From: Notolepis coatsorum
Taxonomy: Eukaryota; Chordata; Actinopteri; Aulopiformes; Paralepididae
NCBI GenBank assembly: GCA_963971535.1
Contig: OZ020591.1
Coordinates: forward strand, 18,028,823 to 18,092,822
DNA length: 64,000 nucleotides
Reading direction: 5' to 3'
Positions 55,201-64,000 of the stretch are shown piece by piece. The notes beneath the pieces are model-generated. The model searched no databases. It had not been told where the DNA came from and saw only the letters and a program-made list of their open reading frames with translations. Numbering within the stretch: the first letter of the stretch is position 1; every line of letters starts with the position of its first letter. Position numbers and translations under genes: made by a program.

Positions 55201-57746
55201 CTGGACGGATTCACTGGGCCCCTGTTCTGTTGCTGGTTCTGGTCTTGCATCTGGTCTTGGTTCTGGTATTGGTTGGGTCCGTACCACTGCTCCTGGGATC
55301 GGCCATAACCTCTTCGACCACCTCCTCTGTTATTTCCTCGACCCCTGCTGCTGGGTCCTTGGCTTCGCCATCCTTTTTCACAGTTCCGGGCGAAATGTCC
55401 GATTTCTCCACAATGCCAACACTCCGCTGACGCTGGCCATTCCAGGGGTCCACTTCTTTGCTGTCCATTTCCTCGTCGTGACTGCCCGTTTGATCCCCTC
55501 TGATTTGGTTGTTGAGTGGGTGCCGGTGCTTCCTGTTTGGTGGGCTGTGCTGTTTCCTGGTTGTTCAGTTGTCCACTATTCCCCGTCTCGGCTCTGGGTG
55601 GTGTGGCTTGTACCAGAGCTTGGAGGTACTCTACCATCTTGACTGCCTCGACCGGCTGTTGGTACATGAGCTTTCGCTGACTTGCCGTTTCTTTGTCTTT
55701 GGCCTGTTGTTCCTTCTTCCTGTGCAGCTCCACTTGATGGCTCACGTTCTCCAGGTATGCATTTAACGGAAGGCTTCCCAGGCACACCACTTCGTTCAGT
55801 TTTTGTCTCACCTCATTGGAGAGGCCCTTCTGTATTTTCTCTCTTAGCATCGCCTCTCCCATTGGATTTTGTGCCGGGTCTTGGCCGGTCATGTCTCTCC
55901 AGGTGGCGTAGGCTTGTGCCACATACTCTCTGGGGGGGGTATCAGGTCCCAACGCACCAATGTGGATCTTATCTGGATGCATCAGGGTGTGATAGGTCTC
56001 CCGCAGGACCCGCCACAGTGCTCCTCGGTGAGCGGCGAAGAGGTCCTGGTCGTGGGCTCCAGACACCACATACCGCACCAAGGCAGCCTTGGTTAGTAGT
56101 TCTTCCATGCCAGCGACTCCTATTTTGTGAGAGAGTAGTCGCTTGACATCGCCGATAGCCAGCTGTTGGCCTACCATTATTTCCTCCAGCTTGGCAATCC
56201 ATGGAAAAGCCCCATTCTGGAGGGAGGGCAACTTCTCCGATATTTGGGACATGTCTGAAGCATTCCATGGCTGGTACTCCAATCCCTGATGTCTTATCAT
56301 CAAGGGTTGTATGTTGACCGTAGGCTCTCGGGTACTGGATCTGGTCACTCTTTTTTCTTCCGACCTTTTCAACGCTTTGATTTCATCCTTTGCTTCTCTC
56401 ATTTGGTCTTCCAATTCTGTTCGTGCGTCGGTGCCCCTTCTCCAGCGTTCGGCGATTGCTCGGTATCCCTCGGAATCAGTGTCTTTTGCCTCTTGGTAGG
56501 CCTGTATCTGTGCTTCCATCTCTCGGTTTTCCTTACTCATCCCATGATGTCGTCGCTTTAATTCCTCCATGGTAGCCGTCAGTTTCATCCGCCGGTTGCT
56601 TTCTTCGAGGGAAGGTGCGGGCACGGAGAGTGGTGTAGTGAATTTTGGAGCAGGTAAGGTCTTCGGCGTCACTCCTTTGATGGGTCTCTCCCTTCTCTCC
56701 TCTTCCTCTCGTTCTCTGTCTTTCTCCTGGTACTTGTTCTGGGGCTCCCATGTCTGGTCCTCGTCCTCTGTGTCTTCCCAGTATTCGCGGGCTTCGGGGG
56801 AAGTGGACCGGCGATAGCTGGGAGCTTGTCTTGACCTCTCCCGGGGATAGTCTCTTCTGGGGCTGAGATCTCTATCGTATAGACTTTCTATTTGGTCATC
56901 CCAAGCCCTGATGTCGTCGCTTCGGCGTCCCTCTCCTTCCGCCCAGAGAATTTCTTTCTGTGCGGCATTGAGCGGTACATGTTTGCATCGGTGTCTCTTT
57001 TCGTCTCGATATCTCTCCTCCGCCCTGGGATAAGGAATACTGTGGGACTGAACGTCTCGCTCCCTTCTTCTCTCCTGGTCCGTTTCGTCTACTTCAGGTG
57101 TTAGGGTGATTGTTGTCACTGCCCGTCCCATCTCTGTTCTACGGCCGCTATTATTGGTTATCTCGTATTGGCTATCCATGTCTATTATAGGCAGGATAGG
57201 GTAGATTGGTTCCCTATTCCTGCTGGCATAAGGTGGAGGTGCTATAATTACCTCAGGTGCTTTTTGGGAGATGACTATTGTCCTTTTAGGGGCCAGGGGA
57301 GTGATCAGAATGGGAGCTAGCTCCTCTGTCGGCAGGGCCTCCTTATTGACAGTCGAACTGTCCTCAACCATACTCTTCCTTCTCTCAGCTTCCCGAGCGA
57401 ATTTTGATAAGGTGTCCATTTCTAACATGCGTTTTTTCCCTCTCTTTGTCAGCTTTCCTACTTTTTCCTCTCCCGTTCTATATGTCCTAATTAGAGCATG
57501 CAGATCTGATATTATTTCTAAATCAAAAGAGCCCTCAATAGGCCAGGGTTTGGTGATGTGTGGCCATCTTTTATTCCATTTCTCTGATAATTCAATAAGT
57601 CTTTCCACATAGTAAGGATTGTCCTCTGTGTAAGGATTATTTTTAGCAAGCACTTGTATCGGGGTATCCTCCATCCAACCAATTGGTGTACTCACATCTT
57701 TACTCGCCTCCGTTGTCATTTTTCTATATGCGTTTCTTCTTCTCAT
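55179..57746 (-). CDS. gag: Retroviral Gag polyprotein
   Basis: An intact 855-codon ORF. The N-terminal region has an LDLEII/ALIRTY-type helical stretch and no Met-Gly myristoylation signal. The middle (~residues 230-440) is Arg/Glu-rich with coiled-coil character. The capsid-like region contains LPSLQNGAFPWIAKLEEI and EYVAQAYATWRDMTGQDP, typical of class I Gag capsids. One CCHC zinc knuckle lies at residues 776-789 (CWHCGEIGHFARNC). The Gln/Arg/Gly-rich tail runs up to the TGA. The start could be Met1 (57746) or Met10 (57719). Its integrity, with pol, suggests recent insertion or retained function. Confidence 0.9.
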   Translation of the reverse strand: MRRRNAYRKMTTEASKDVSTPIGWMEDTPIQVLAKNNPYTEDNPYYVERLIELSEKWNKRWPHITKPWPIEGSFDLEIISDLHALIRTYRTGEEKVGKLTKRGKKRMLEMDTLSKFAREAERRKSMVEDSSTVNKEALPTEELAPILITPLAPKRTIVISQKAPEVIIAPPPYASRNREPIYPILPIIDMDSQYEITNNSGRRTEMGRAVTTITLTPEVDETDQERRRERDVQSHSIPYPRAEERYRDEKRHRCKHVPLNAAQKEILWAEGEGRRSDDIRAWDDQIESLYDRDLSPRRDYPRERSRQAPSYRRSTSPEAREYWEDTEDEDQTWEPQNKYQEKDREREEEERRERPIKGVTPKTLPAPKFTTPLSVPAPSLEESNRRMKLTATMEELKRRHHGMSKENREMEAQIQAYQEAKDTDSEGYRAIAERWRRGTDARTELEDQMREAKDEIKALKRSEEKRVTRSSTREPTVNIQPLMIRHQGLEYQPWNASDMSQISEKLPSLQNGAFPWIAKLEEIMVGQQLAIGDVKRLLSHKIGVAGMEELLTKAALVRYVVSGAHDQDLFAAHRGALWRVLRETYHTLMHPDKIHIGALGPDTPPREYVAQAYATWRDMTGQDPAQNPMGEAMLREKIQKGLSNEVRQKLNEVVCLGSLPLNAYLENVSHQVELHRKKEQQAKDKETASQRKLMYQQPVEAVKMVEYLQALVQATPPRAETGNSGQLNNQETAQPTKQEAPAPTQQPNQRGSNGQSRRGNGQQRSGPLEWPASAECWHCGEIGHFARNCEKGWRSQGPSSRGRGNNRGGGRRGYGRSQEQWYGPNQYQNQDQMQDQNQQQNRGPVNPSRGPEQEF

Positions 57747-58835
57747 GTACTAGAGGTTTTTACTTCCTCTTTCTGTGTCCTATTTTATTTTATTTTTTTT
57801 AAATGGCAGCAGGCAAGAGTGATCTTTGTATTCCCTGTCTAAGTGTAGGTGTCTATGCTTGTGTGACTATCTCCTACTCGAACAACCGCTAACGGTACCT
57901 GTAGCCCTGTCTATTCTCTCCTTTCCCTTTTCACTGGTGATCTGTAGTCTTACCTGACTTGCGGTGCCCTTGTTGCCTGGCAGAACTGCTGAAAAAATAG
58001 AGCACAAAATACAACAGTTCTTTTTAATTTTTCAACTGGAATTTCACTTTACTCCGTTTTTCCAGTATGAATATATCTTCTATCTAATATTCATACCACA
58101 TCTAATTTTTGAGAGATTGGTTATCAACAGTATGAATAATCATTTACTTAATTCATACAATTTTTTCAAATTTCTGAGAGATGTTGTGATTGACAGTGGT
58201 GTTTGCGTTTCCGGTGTCTACTCCCTTATTTCCGCTTCTATGTTGACTCCTCCTTCGTTGAATATCCGCTTTCCGATGTTTTCCCCGTTCTCCCGCTCCA
58301 ATGTTCTGTTTCACCTCGAAAATCACAAAGTTTTTGATTAGTGTCTCAGCCCTTATTACATTTCATTCAATCATCTTGTTTCCATTTTTCAATACTACTT
58401 CCCCCCAGTGGACATTTGTCCTCCTCAGACACGTGTCCACTAACTTTGTTTTTACGCACCTTCCGACATCACTCCCTGCACGCCGCGAGGCCCCACCCTC
58501 TGTTTTCCGAAGCGTCCATTACAGACTCCCCACAGAGGACAGGATAACCTCACCACAGGTACAAGGTAGTTAACGCCCAGGCACCCCTTCTTGTCACTTA
58601 CCCCAGGAAGCCCAGTGCCCTGCTAAACGATCATGCATAACCGTACAGACTCAGCACCAGACCCCAGGGACCTAACAACTCAACACAGTCCTCCTCCTTG
58701 TACCTACTTATGGAAACAAAACTCATTCTCAAAAACAACATTACCTTTACAATATCCCCAGGCACGTCCCCCAATATCATACCCCCTGCACACCCCATCC
58801 CTCACCCCTTGACCCAGACTGTCCAGCAGCCCAGA
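57747..58835 (-). other. Spacer between env and gag with a possible small spliced exon
   Basis: No LTR is evident here: no TATA/AATAAA pair and no TG...CA pair that matches the 48.7-kb LTR. On the minus strand an acceptor-like ctattttttcag (57990) and a donor gtcag|gtaagac (57953) bracket a ~35-base exon upstream of gag. This fits a leader exon for a spliced gag mRNA, but is only sequence resemblance. Confidence 0.4.
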
Positions 58836-60200
58836 TCAAAAAACGACAGACAGGGCGTACTCATGGTACCTTTGCACCAACGGAACGCCCACCCCCGCTC
58901 GGCCCCCTTCGTCATCCTCCTCTACCGCCATTATCCTAGTCATAACAGGTGCAGCCGAGCGGAGTGACTTCTCCACCGCCGGACCGGCTGCGCAGAGAGT
59001 CCTAATCAGATACCCAAAGCATGCTCTAATCACCGACACACACACGACCAATATCACAAATATCACTACTGCATAGAGAACGTACTTAACTATCACCCAA
59101 CCTATATACCCCATCTGCTCCTGACCCCAATCTTCCCACGATGTCTCCCGAGTCTCATGGAGATCCCTCGTAATGTTCTTCAAACGTTCTATCACATCTG
59201 GCATCCCTATCTCATCATTTGCGGGCACATATGTACAGCATTCCTGACCAATCAACGCACACGTACCCCCTGAAGCTGACAACAAAAAATCCATAGCCGC
59301 CCTTGTCTGCATCTCCATTAATCTCAACGACCGCATCTCCTCATTCTCTAGGCTAAACCCCTTAGTTGTTGTGATCGTCATCTCTTCAAACAATGCAGCC
59401 AAGTGATCAATCTCCTGCCAATTAGCATATGTCCCATACGCAGGAAGTGCCACCCTAAAAAAATGATCCGCACTCACAGCTCGCGCCTTCCTAGCCCTAG
59501 GGTGCGTCGGCAAAACATCAGTTATCCTCATCGCCGGTACCAGATATCCCAACGCACACCTTCCTTTCCAACCCGCCGGTAACGCCGCATACGCATTGTC
59601 CCCACAAATCCAATACGTACCTGGGGGTGCCCGTGCTGCCACCTTCGCAGCCCCCAAGCTCACCCCTCCTACACAATTTCCCAGCGTGCCCATATATTTA
59701 CCATTTTCGCCGTCCTCACACCTCGTAAACTCTTCTGGCCTAACTGCCACTGGAATAGGCGTAACATCCAACACAGCCTGCTCCGCCACTGCCCCTAACA
59801 AACCCTTTGCCTTATGATACCCCTCTTGCCTCTCCTCACTCACACCCTTACATAGGAAAGGTAGATTAAAACCCCTCAGCACAGAGTTATGACACTCAGT
59901 GACTGGGTGGGCCATCAACGGCAAACCGGCTGCAGACGACTCTGGCGCTAGGCCACACACATAACAATCAGTTTTATTTGCACTTTTCGCCACCTCCCTT
60001 GCTATTTTTATAAACATATTCGTGTGAGGCTCACGCAATTCTCGCCTGTCCACGTCTATATTTATAAGTTCGGGTGCCTGGGGCCAAAAATAAAACAAAA
60101 CTCCCGCCACAACAAGCAACCAACCCGTTACCAGAGCGCCCAAAACCAACACGCACTCCGCACGCCTAGACAAACCAAACATCCTTGGACCGGCCTGCAC
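58836..60200 (-). CDS. env: Retroviral envelope glycoprotein (gamma-type Env)
   Basis: An intact 454-codon ORF. A hydrophobic signal/anchor lies at residues ~16-38. A CxxC motif (C79, C82) lies in the surface part, with several Cys and the motif TYWICGDNAY near 195. A furin-type site RARKAR is at 235-240. The transmembrane part has a fusion-peptide-like segment after 245, a heptad/immunosuppressive-like helix, and the CX6CC motif (C314, C321, C322). The membrane helix is ~364-390, followed by a ~64-residue cytoplasmic tail. CxxC with CX6CC is the signature of covalently linked gamma-type Env. The surface subunit is short (~200 residues). It lies 5' of gag, not 3' of pol. It could be viral or a co-opted cellular env. 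Confidence 0.9.
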   Translation of the reverse strand: MQAGPRMFGLSRRAECVLVLGALVTGWLLVVAGVLFYFWPQAPELINIDVDRRELREPHTNMFIKIAREVAKSANKTDCYVCGLAPESSAAGLPLMAHPVTECHNSVLRGFNLPFLCKGVSEERQEGYHKAKGLLGAVAEQAVLDVTPIPVAVRPEEFTRCEDGENGKYMGTLGNCVGGVSLGAAKVAARAPPGTYWICGDNAYAALPAGWKGRCALGYLVPAMRITDVLPTHPRARKARAVSADHFFRVALPAYGTYANWQEIDHLAALFEEMTITTTKGFSLENEEMRSLRLMEMQTRAAMDFLLSASGGTCALIGQECCTYVPANDEIGMPDVIERLKNITRDLHETRETSWEDWGQEQMGYIGWVIVKYVLYAVVIFVILVVCVSVIRACFGYLIRTLCAAGPAVEKSLRSAAPVMTRIMAVEEDDEGGRAGVGVPLVQRYHEYALSVVF

Positions 60201-60695
60201 TCCTCTGCGTTATCTCTGCTTCCCTCCTCCTGCTGCGCGTCTCCCCACTCTCCCTGCAACGCCCCACAGACAACAACCAACAACATCCCTTATTACAAAC
60301 TGTTCACTATACAACATATAACCCCTTCCTACTTTTCCCCCTAACCAACCCTCCAATATATCCCTAATAGGAGAGTGGAAGAGGGGGGGGTGGGAAGGCG
60401 CCCCCGGGCCGGGGATGGGGACACACACTGGGAAAGGCCCGGGAGGGAGGGAGCACACCCCATTCCCCCAGAGGAGAGGAGACCCGGTCTAGACCAGAGC
60501 ACGTTTATGCTAGACCGGAAGGGAGGGAACGTCCCGTGAGGGAGTACACCACTAGGGAGGGAGTGACGCACCTCGGAAAGGAGCTAGGACAGGAGGGGAG
60601 GGGGAAGAAATGTCTGACGAGAGGGGGGGCCGAAACAACAATACCACCACATACCACAACACTACCTATGTCTAACTGGCGGTCGGCGTTGCCTC
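60201..60695. other. Spacer between env and the E2 ORF
   Basis: G-rich on the plus strand with gggaggga runs (60376-60620) and no ORF with recognisable motifs. The same gagggagt-cactaggg words recur near 61620. Confidence 0.4.
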
Positions 60696-61324
60696 CTAAC
60701 CTTCCGACTTTGGTGGAGATCGCCAGCCAAACCTATCATGGGTCTCCACCAGTGTTTTAAAGGCTGCCTCTGCCTCTTTCTGACTCAAAGACGCCCCTCC
60801 TGCTCCCTCTCCCCCTTAACCATGCGACTCTGACCCATCACTAGGCTAGTAGCAAACTGCCTCACGACAGCCTCCATGGTATAAGCGCTAGACCAACCAC
60901 TTGGTGTCAACAATTCCATACATATGACCCCACCCTTGCTCACATAACCATGTTCTAATTTCGGGGAGAGTACCCTCATAAAAGGCGGAGAGAACGGAAA
61001 ATCCTGTGGAAAAGAGACACCCAACAATATAAACTCCGTCTTAGCCTCCTTCATATCCTGCCACAACAAGGAGTCCACATCCAACTGAAACAACCTAATC
61101 TCCCAGCTAAACAGATCATCCCCAACCAATTCTGCTGTAATAAAACTGCCACCCAGACGTCTGACCTCCTGAAGTTCCCTCATAAGTCTTTTTGACCTGA
61201 CCAGGGCACCCCGAGTCATCTGTGATGATGCAGATGGCGCACTGGTTCCCCTCATTCTTGGGATTGTCCGTGCGAACCAGCCCTGTGGTGCAGGCCGCCG
61301 TTCCACCGTCTGGCCTTTCACCAT
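60696..61324 (-). CDS. UBE2Q/UBE2QL1-like ubiquitin-conjugating enzyme, one frameshift
   Basis: ORF 61324-60785 (179 codons) contains KRLMRELQEVRRLG, DSLLWQDMKEAKTEFILL, FPFSPPFMRVLSPKLEHGYV and GGVICMELLTPSGWSSAYT. This is the UBC fold of the UBE2Q class, which lacks the usual HPN. The active-site Cys is residue 135. The frame then runs out (KGEREQEGRL). The family's conserved C-terminus (SLSQKEAEAAFKTLV ... FGWRSPP) continues in the next frame to a TAG at 60698-60696. A one-base change in a G-rich stretch near 60790-60810 explains the break. No introns are seen. An acceptor-like tattgaaag precedes the ATG, so an upstream exon is possible. It would transfer ubiquitin from E1 to substrates. 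It lies on the same strand as env-gag-pol. Confidence 0.75.
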
Positions 61325-61480
61325 CTTTCAATAGTCAGATCAGTCAAGCATTAGACAACCTCAATTGCTCAATTAATCCCCACATTCAACACCCCAACCC
61401 TGTTAGCACCCTAGACCCTGCCTACAGCGTCACAGAACCCAGACCGGATCCCCCCAAAAGGGACCCAGAGATAAGGAAGG
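61325..61480. other. Upstream flank of the E2 ORF
   Basis: No motif recognised. A short minus-strand frame (61331-61116) has CAIC-type cysteines but overlaps the E2 frame and is probably a shadow. Confidence 0.35.
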
Positions 61481-61484
61481 GACG

Positions 61485-61511
61485 GGGGGGGGGGGGGGGG
61501 GGGGGGGGGGC
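61485..61511. repeat. Poly-G tract
   Basis: About 25 consecutive G on the plus strand. It is likely to vary in length and to be prone to sequencing error. Confidence 0.9.
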
Positions 61512-61619
61512 AAAAAGCGCACCATTTCCGCACGGGGTCTCACCCCTCTGGCGGAGAGAACTGATATCTCAATCCTACAGCGGGGCGGGGGGCATATACC
61601 ATAGCATAAACGGAAATGA

Positions 61620-62525
61620 GGGAACGATACACTAGGGAGGGAGGGGAGGGAGGCGTCTAGGGAAAGGGGGGGAAGGGTGCATCACTGTAGGGGGGGGTAC
61701 TCCTGGGGAAAGAAGGGAAAGGGAGGGAGGAAGGGAGGGAGGGAGGAGAGGAGAGGAAGGGAGAGGGAGGGAGAGGAAAGGAGTGGGAGGGAGAGGGGGG
61801 AGAGGGAGGGAGGAGAGGGAAGGAGGGAGGGAGGAGGGGGGAAGGGAGGAAGGAGTAGGGAGGGGGGTACTCCTAGGAGGGAGGGGAGGGGGGTTCAAGG
61901 GAGAGGGAGGGAGGAAGGGAGGGAGGGAGGAAAGGAGGGAGGGGAGAGGAGAGGAGAGAGGGGGGAGGGAGAGGAGAGGGGGGAGAGGGGAGGAGGGAGG
62001 GATCGGGGAGGAGAGGATGGAGGGGAGGGGAGGGGGGTTCACACTAAACCTCTACTGCTGTGACTGTACCACATAGGGAGGGAAAGAGAAGTGAGGGAGA
62101 TTGGAAGGGAGAGAGACGGAGGGAGGGAGAGAAGTGAGGGAGACAGGGAGGGAAAGGAAAGGAGGAAGGGAGAAGAAGGGAGGGAGGAGGGAGGGAGGGA
62201 GGGAGGGAGGGAGGGAGGGAGAGGAGAGGAGAGGAGAGGGAGGGAGGAGGGAGGGAGGGGGGGAGAGGGAAAGAGGGAGGGAAGGGGGGGGGGAGGGGGG
62301 GGGGAGGGAGGGAGGGAGAAGAGGGAAGGAGGGAGGGAGGGAGGGAGGAGAGGAAAGGAAAGGAGGGAGGGAGGGAAGGAAGGGAGGGAGGGAAAGGAGA
62401 GGAGAGGAGAGGAGAGGAGAGGAGAGGAGAGGAGAGGAGAGGAGAGGAGAGGAGAGGAAGGAGGGAGGGAGGGAGGGGGGGGGAGAGAGAAGGAGGGAGG
62501 GAGGGAGGGAGGGAGATGAGGGAGA
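61620..62525. repeat. ~900-bp GGGA/GGAGA purine microsatellite
   Basis: The plus strand is almost purely G and A (gggagggagg and an agagg array at 62395-62458), with two short non-purine islands near 61870 and 62040-62080. Proline/serine/leucine- or glycine/arginine/glutamate-rich frames of 100-237 codons arise from it and are not genes. Confidence 0.93.
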
Positions 62526-63962
62526 TTTGAAGCACCCCTCACAGCACACACAAGGGGACCGTGGCACAACAGAGGCTATAATAATTTCTAAGACAACATC
62601 GCCCCCTGCTGCATTTTTTCGCACATCACCCCTATTGCACCACAGTACCCCCAAACATCCTGCAGGAGGCGCCCCCAACCTTCTAACAAATACGTGCAAC
62701 ATTACGTAGCACGCCAGCCCACGTGCCCTCTCAATTTTAACCCCAACACCCAGAATCCCCTGCACCGAATTGTAGTTCGTCTTGCAGGCCGGCTTCCTGC
62801 AGACGTCATCCCCGAAACTACGTCACGTCCGCCATTTCTGAGATCTCGTTGACCACCAGACTAGCATACCGCGACGCTTCGTCACGGGACTTCATTTGTT
62901 TACAAAATTATTTGTTACTTTCATTCTTTCCTAACCTTCTAAATCAACTCATCCTCATTTCATTCATACAACGCCACAATCACCCACATACCTCATCCAG
63001 CATCATAATAATCTTTAGCCCCGGGCAGCCCAATACCGTACGTAGCCTCGCCCGTTAGCTTGTAGCCTAGCTTTAGCATGTATCCAGCCTGTCCCAGCAT
63101 AACAATAGCTCACGGGTTCCAACGGCAACCTCATCACGGTCTCCGCCGCACCTCGCGACGCTAATGTTAAGCTGGCGCTCAGCCTCCTATCACACCGAAT
63201 TAATGCATATCTCAATTTACATCCCTTACCCATACTTTATACATTTCTACACAGGTCTTTATTAGCCCCGCTACTAAACAGTGCTTTATATACTAACTCA
63301 TAACGCTTCTAAGTGCCTTTCTTTTAATTCTATTATAAGCGCAGTTTTCACAAGTGCTTTATCCCAAGGCTTACTTTTTACCCCCACCAACCCTCTTCTC
63401 AACCTCTCCATCTTTGACATTCAAGCATCGTTGAGGAGACTACACGTCTCTCCCTCAATCGACCAAATGCCTTCCTATGAATCCGTACAAATTGGCGAAT
63501 TCTATAAGCAGATTACGTCGGGCCACCATATATCAGATCCGTCTCAAAACGTCTTTTTAAACTCGTCCGTACATGCGTGCCGATTCTAAGAGTGAAGTTC
63601 GTGAATGATAGCACGGAAAAAGCAATTTACCTTTCTGACGACGCGGCCGAACGAACACAATCTAGTCTATTACATTTATGATCGCGTCCTGTTCCAACTG
63701 CCCGCGTCTCCTCCTCTGTCCCCAGCGTTTAACTCTTCATCATAATGGACGAAACCAGACCAGTCTTGTGAGAACTGGAACCAAATCTCGGCCGCTCTGA
63801 TGTCATCATTCGCTCCGTTACAACCCACGATTCACAGCTGCCCAAACTCCATCTTTCTAAACCCATCTCCCCTGTTGCAACTTACCGTTTACTCTCTGCC
63901 GGCGCTTGGATATCCGTTGTGTAGAGTGTAGACAGTCGTTGAAAACGTCGTTGCTCTGCCAG
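62526..63962. other. Region upstream of the E2 ORF, no recognised ORF
   Basis: C-rich on the plus strand. On the minus strand it shows TATA-like sequences (tatataaag near 63288, tataaag near 63237) and a strong splice donor aaacg|gtaagttg (63885). The latter lies just inside the resemblance to the LTR end at the window edge. It could be a viral leader or the promoter region of the E2 gene. Confidence 0.4.
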
Positions 63963-64000
63963 TGAGAGATCTTGTCTTCGAAAGATGGTATAGTGGATTT
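63963..64000 (-). mobile_element. Possible U5 end of a 5' LTR running off the window
   Basis: The plus-strand tgagagatcttgtcttcg to ggtatagtggattt aligns, with gaps, to 48717-48758 (tgactctatcttctcaagtc ... gatcgtatagtggatct). Both start at TG. On the minus strand the next bases after one spacer nucleotide are TGGCAGAGCAACG, a possible primer-binding site beginning TGG. Only ~38 bases are available, so this is weak. Confidence 0.35.

Noticed and set aside
57747-58835. LTR between env and gag
   Set aside because: No promoter/polyadenylation pair, no TG...CA pair with matching flanks, and no visible similarity to the 48.7-50.3-kb block.
61116-61331. RING-like frame (CAIC) upstream of the E2
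   Set aside because: Only one CxxC pair. It overlaps the better supported E2 frame.
61632-62765. Pro/Ser/Leu- and Gly/Arg/Glu-rich ORFs
   Set aside because: They are by-products of the GGGA purine tract.

Overview
The window reads as teleost fish nuclear DNA. The recognisable content is LINEs of CR1/L2/Rex1 type, tRNA-headed SINEs, hAT-type DNA transposons with 8-bp target duplications, a C2H2 zinc-finger array with a typical fish acidic N-terminus, many minisatellites, and a class I-like endogenous retrovirus. I see no bacterial operon, no CRISPR array and no rRNA. Almost everything is mobile DNA. The only host-type protein matches are a broken zinc-finger gene and a ubiquitin-conjugating-enzyme (UBE2Q/UBE2QL1-like) ORF.

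Layout. 1-4392: an L2-like LINE whose 3' UTR carries two solo LTRs of one family in opposite orientation. 4530-8391: a 41-bp minisatellite that grades into a Penelope-type GIY-YIG fragment, then a 34-38-bp minisatellite split by a hAT element, which is itself split by a third solo LTR. 8595-16004: a large hAT-type insertion holding at least two more hAT elements, a Rex1-like LINE, a reversed LINE tail and a SINE. 16167-18530: a zinc-finger pseudogene. 18735-30047: SINEs, LINE fragments, palindromic MITEs, an L2 fragment and a 30-bp minisatellite. 32128-45200: a hAT element caught up in a direct tandem triplication of a 4.1-4.25 kb unit. 45201-48699: a SINE head, 39-bp and 33-bp minisatellites and another copy of the L2-like LINE.

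48700 to the right edge is the most interesting part. All large ORFs here are on the minus strand. Read 5' to 3' they are a UBE2Q-like E2 ORF (61324-60696, one frameshift), an intact retroviral Env (60200-58836), Gag (57746-55179) and Pro-Pol (55160-50766), followed by an LTR-like block (50305-48700) that interrupts the LINE. Gag and Pol are in one frame, separated by a single TGA. Env lying upstream of Gag, with an E2 ORF further upstream, is not a normal retroviral order. The last ~38 bases of the window resemble the U5 end of the 48.7-kb LTR and start at a matching TG. This allows, but does not prove, one >15-kb provirus that carries a cellular E2 gene and a rearranged env.

All boundaries and target duplications were read by eye. 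Family names rest on motif recognition, not on database searches.
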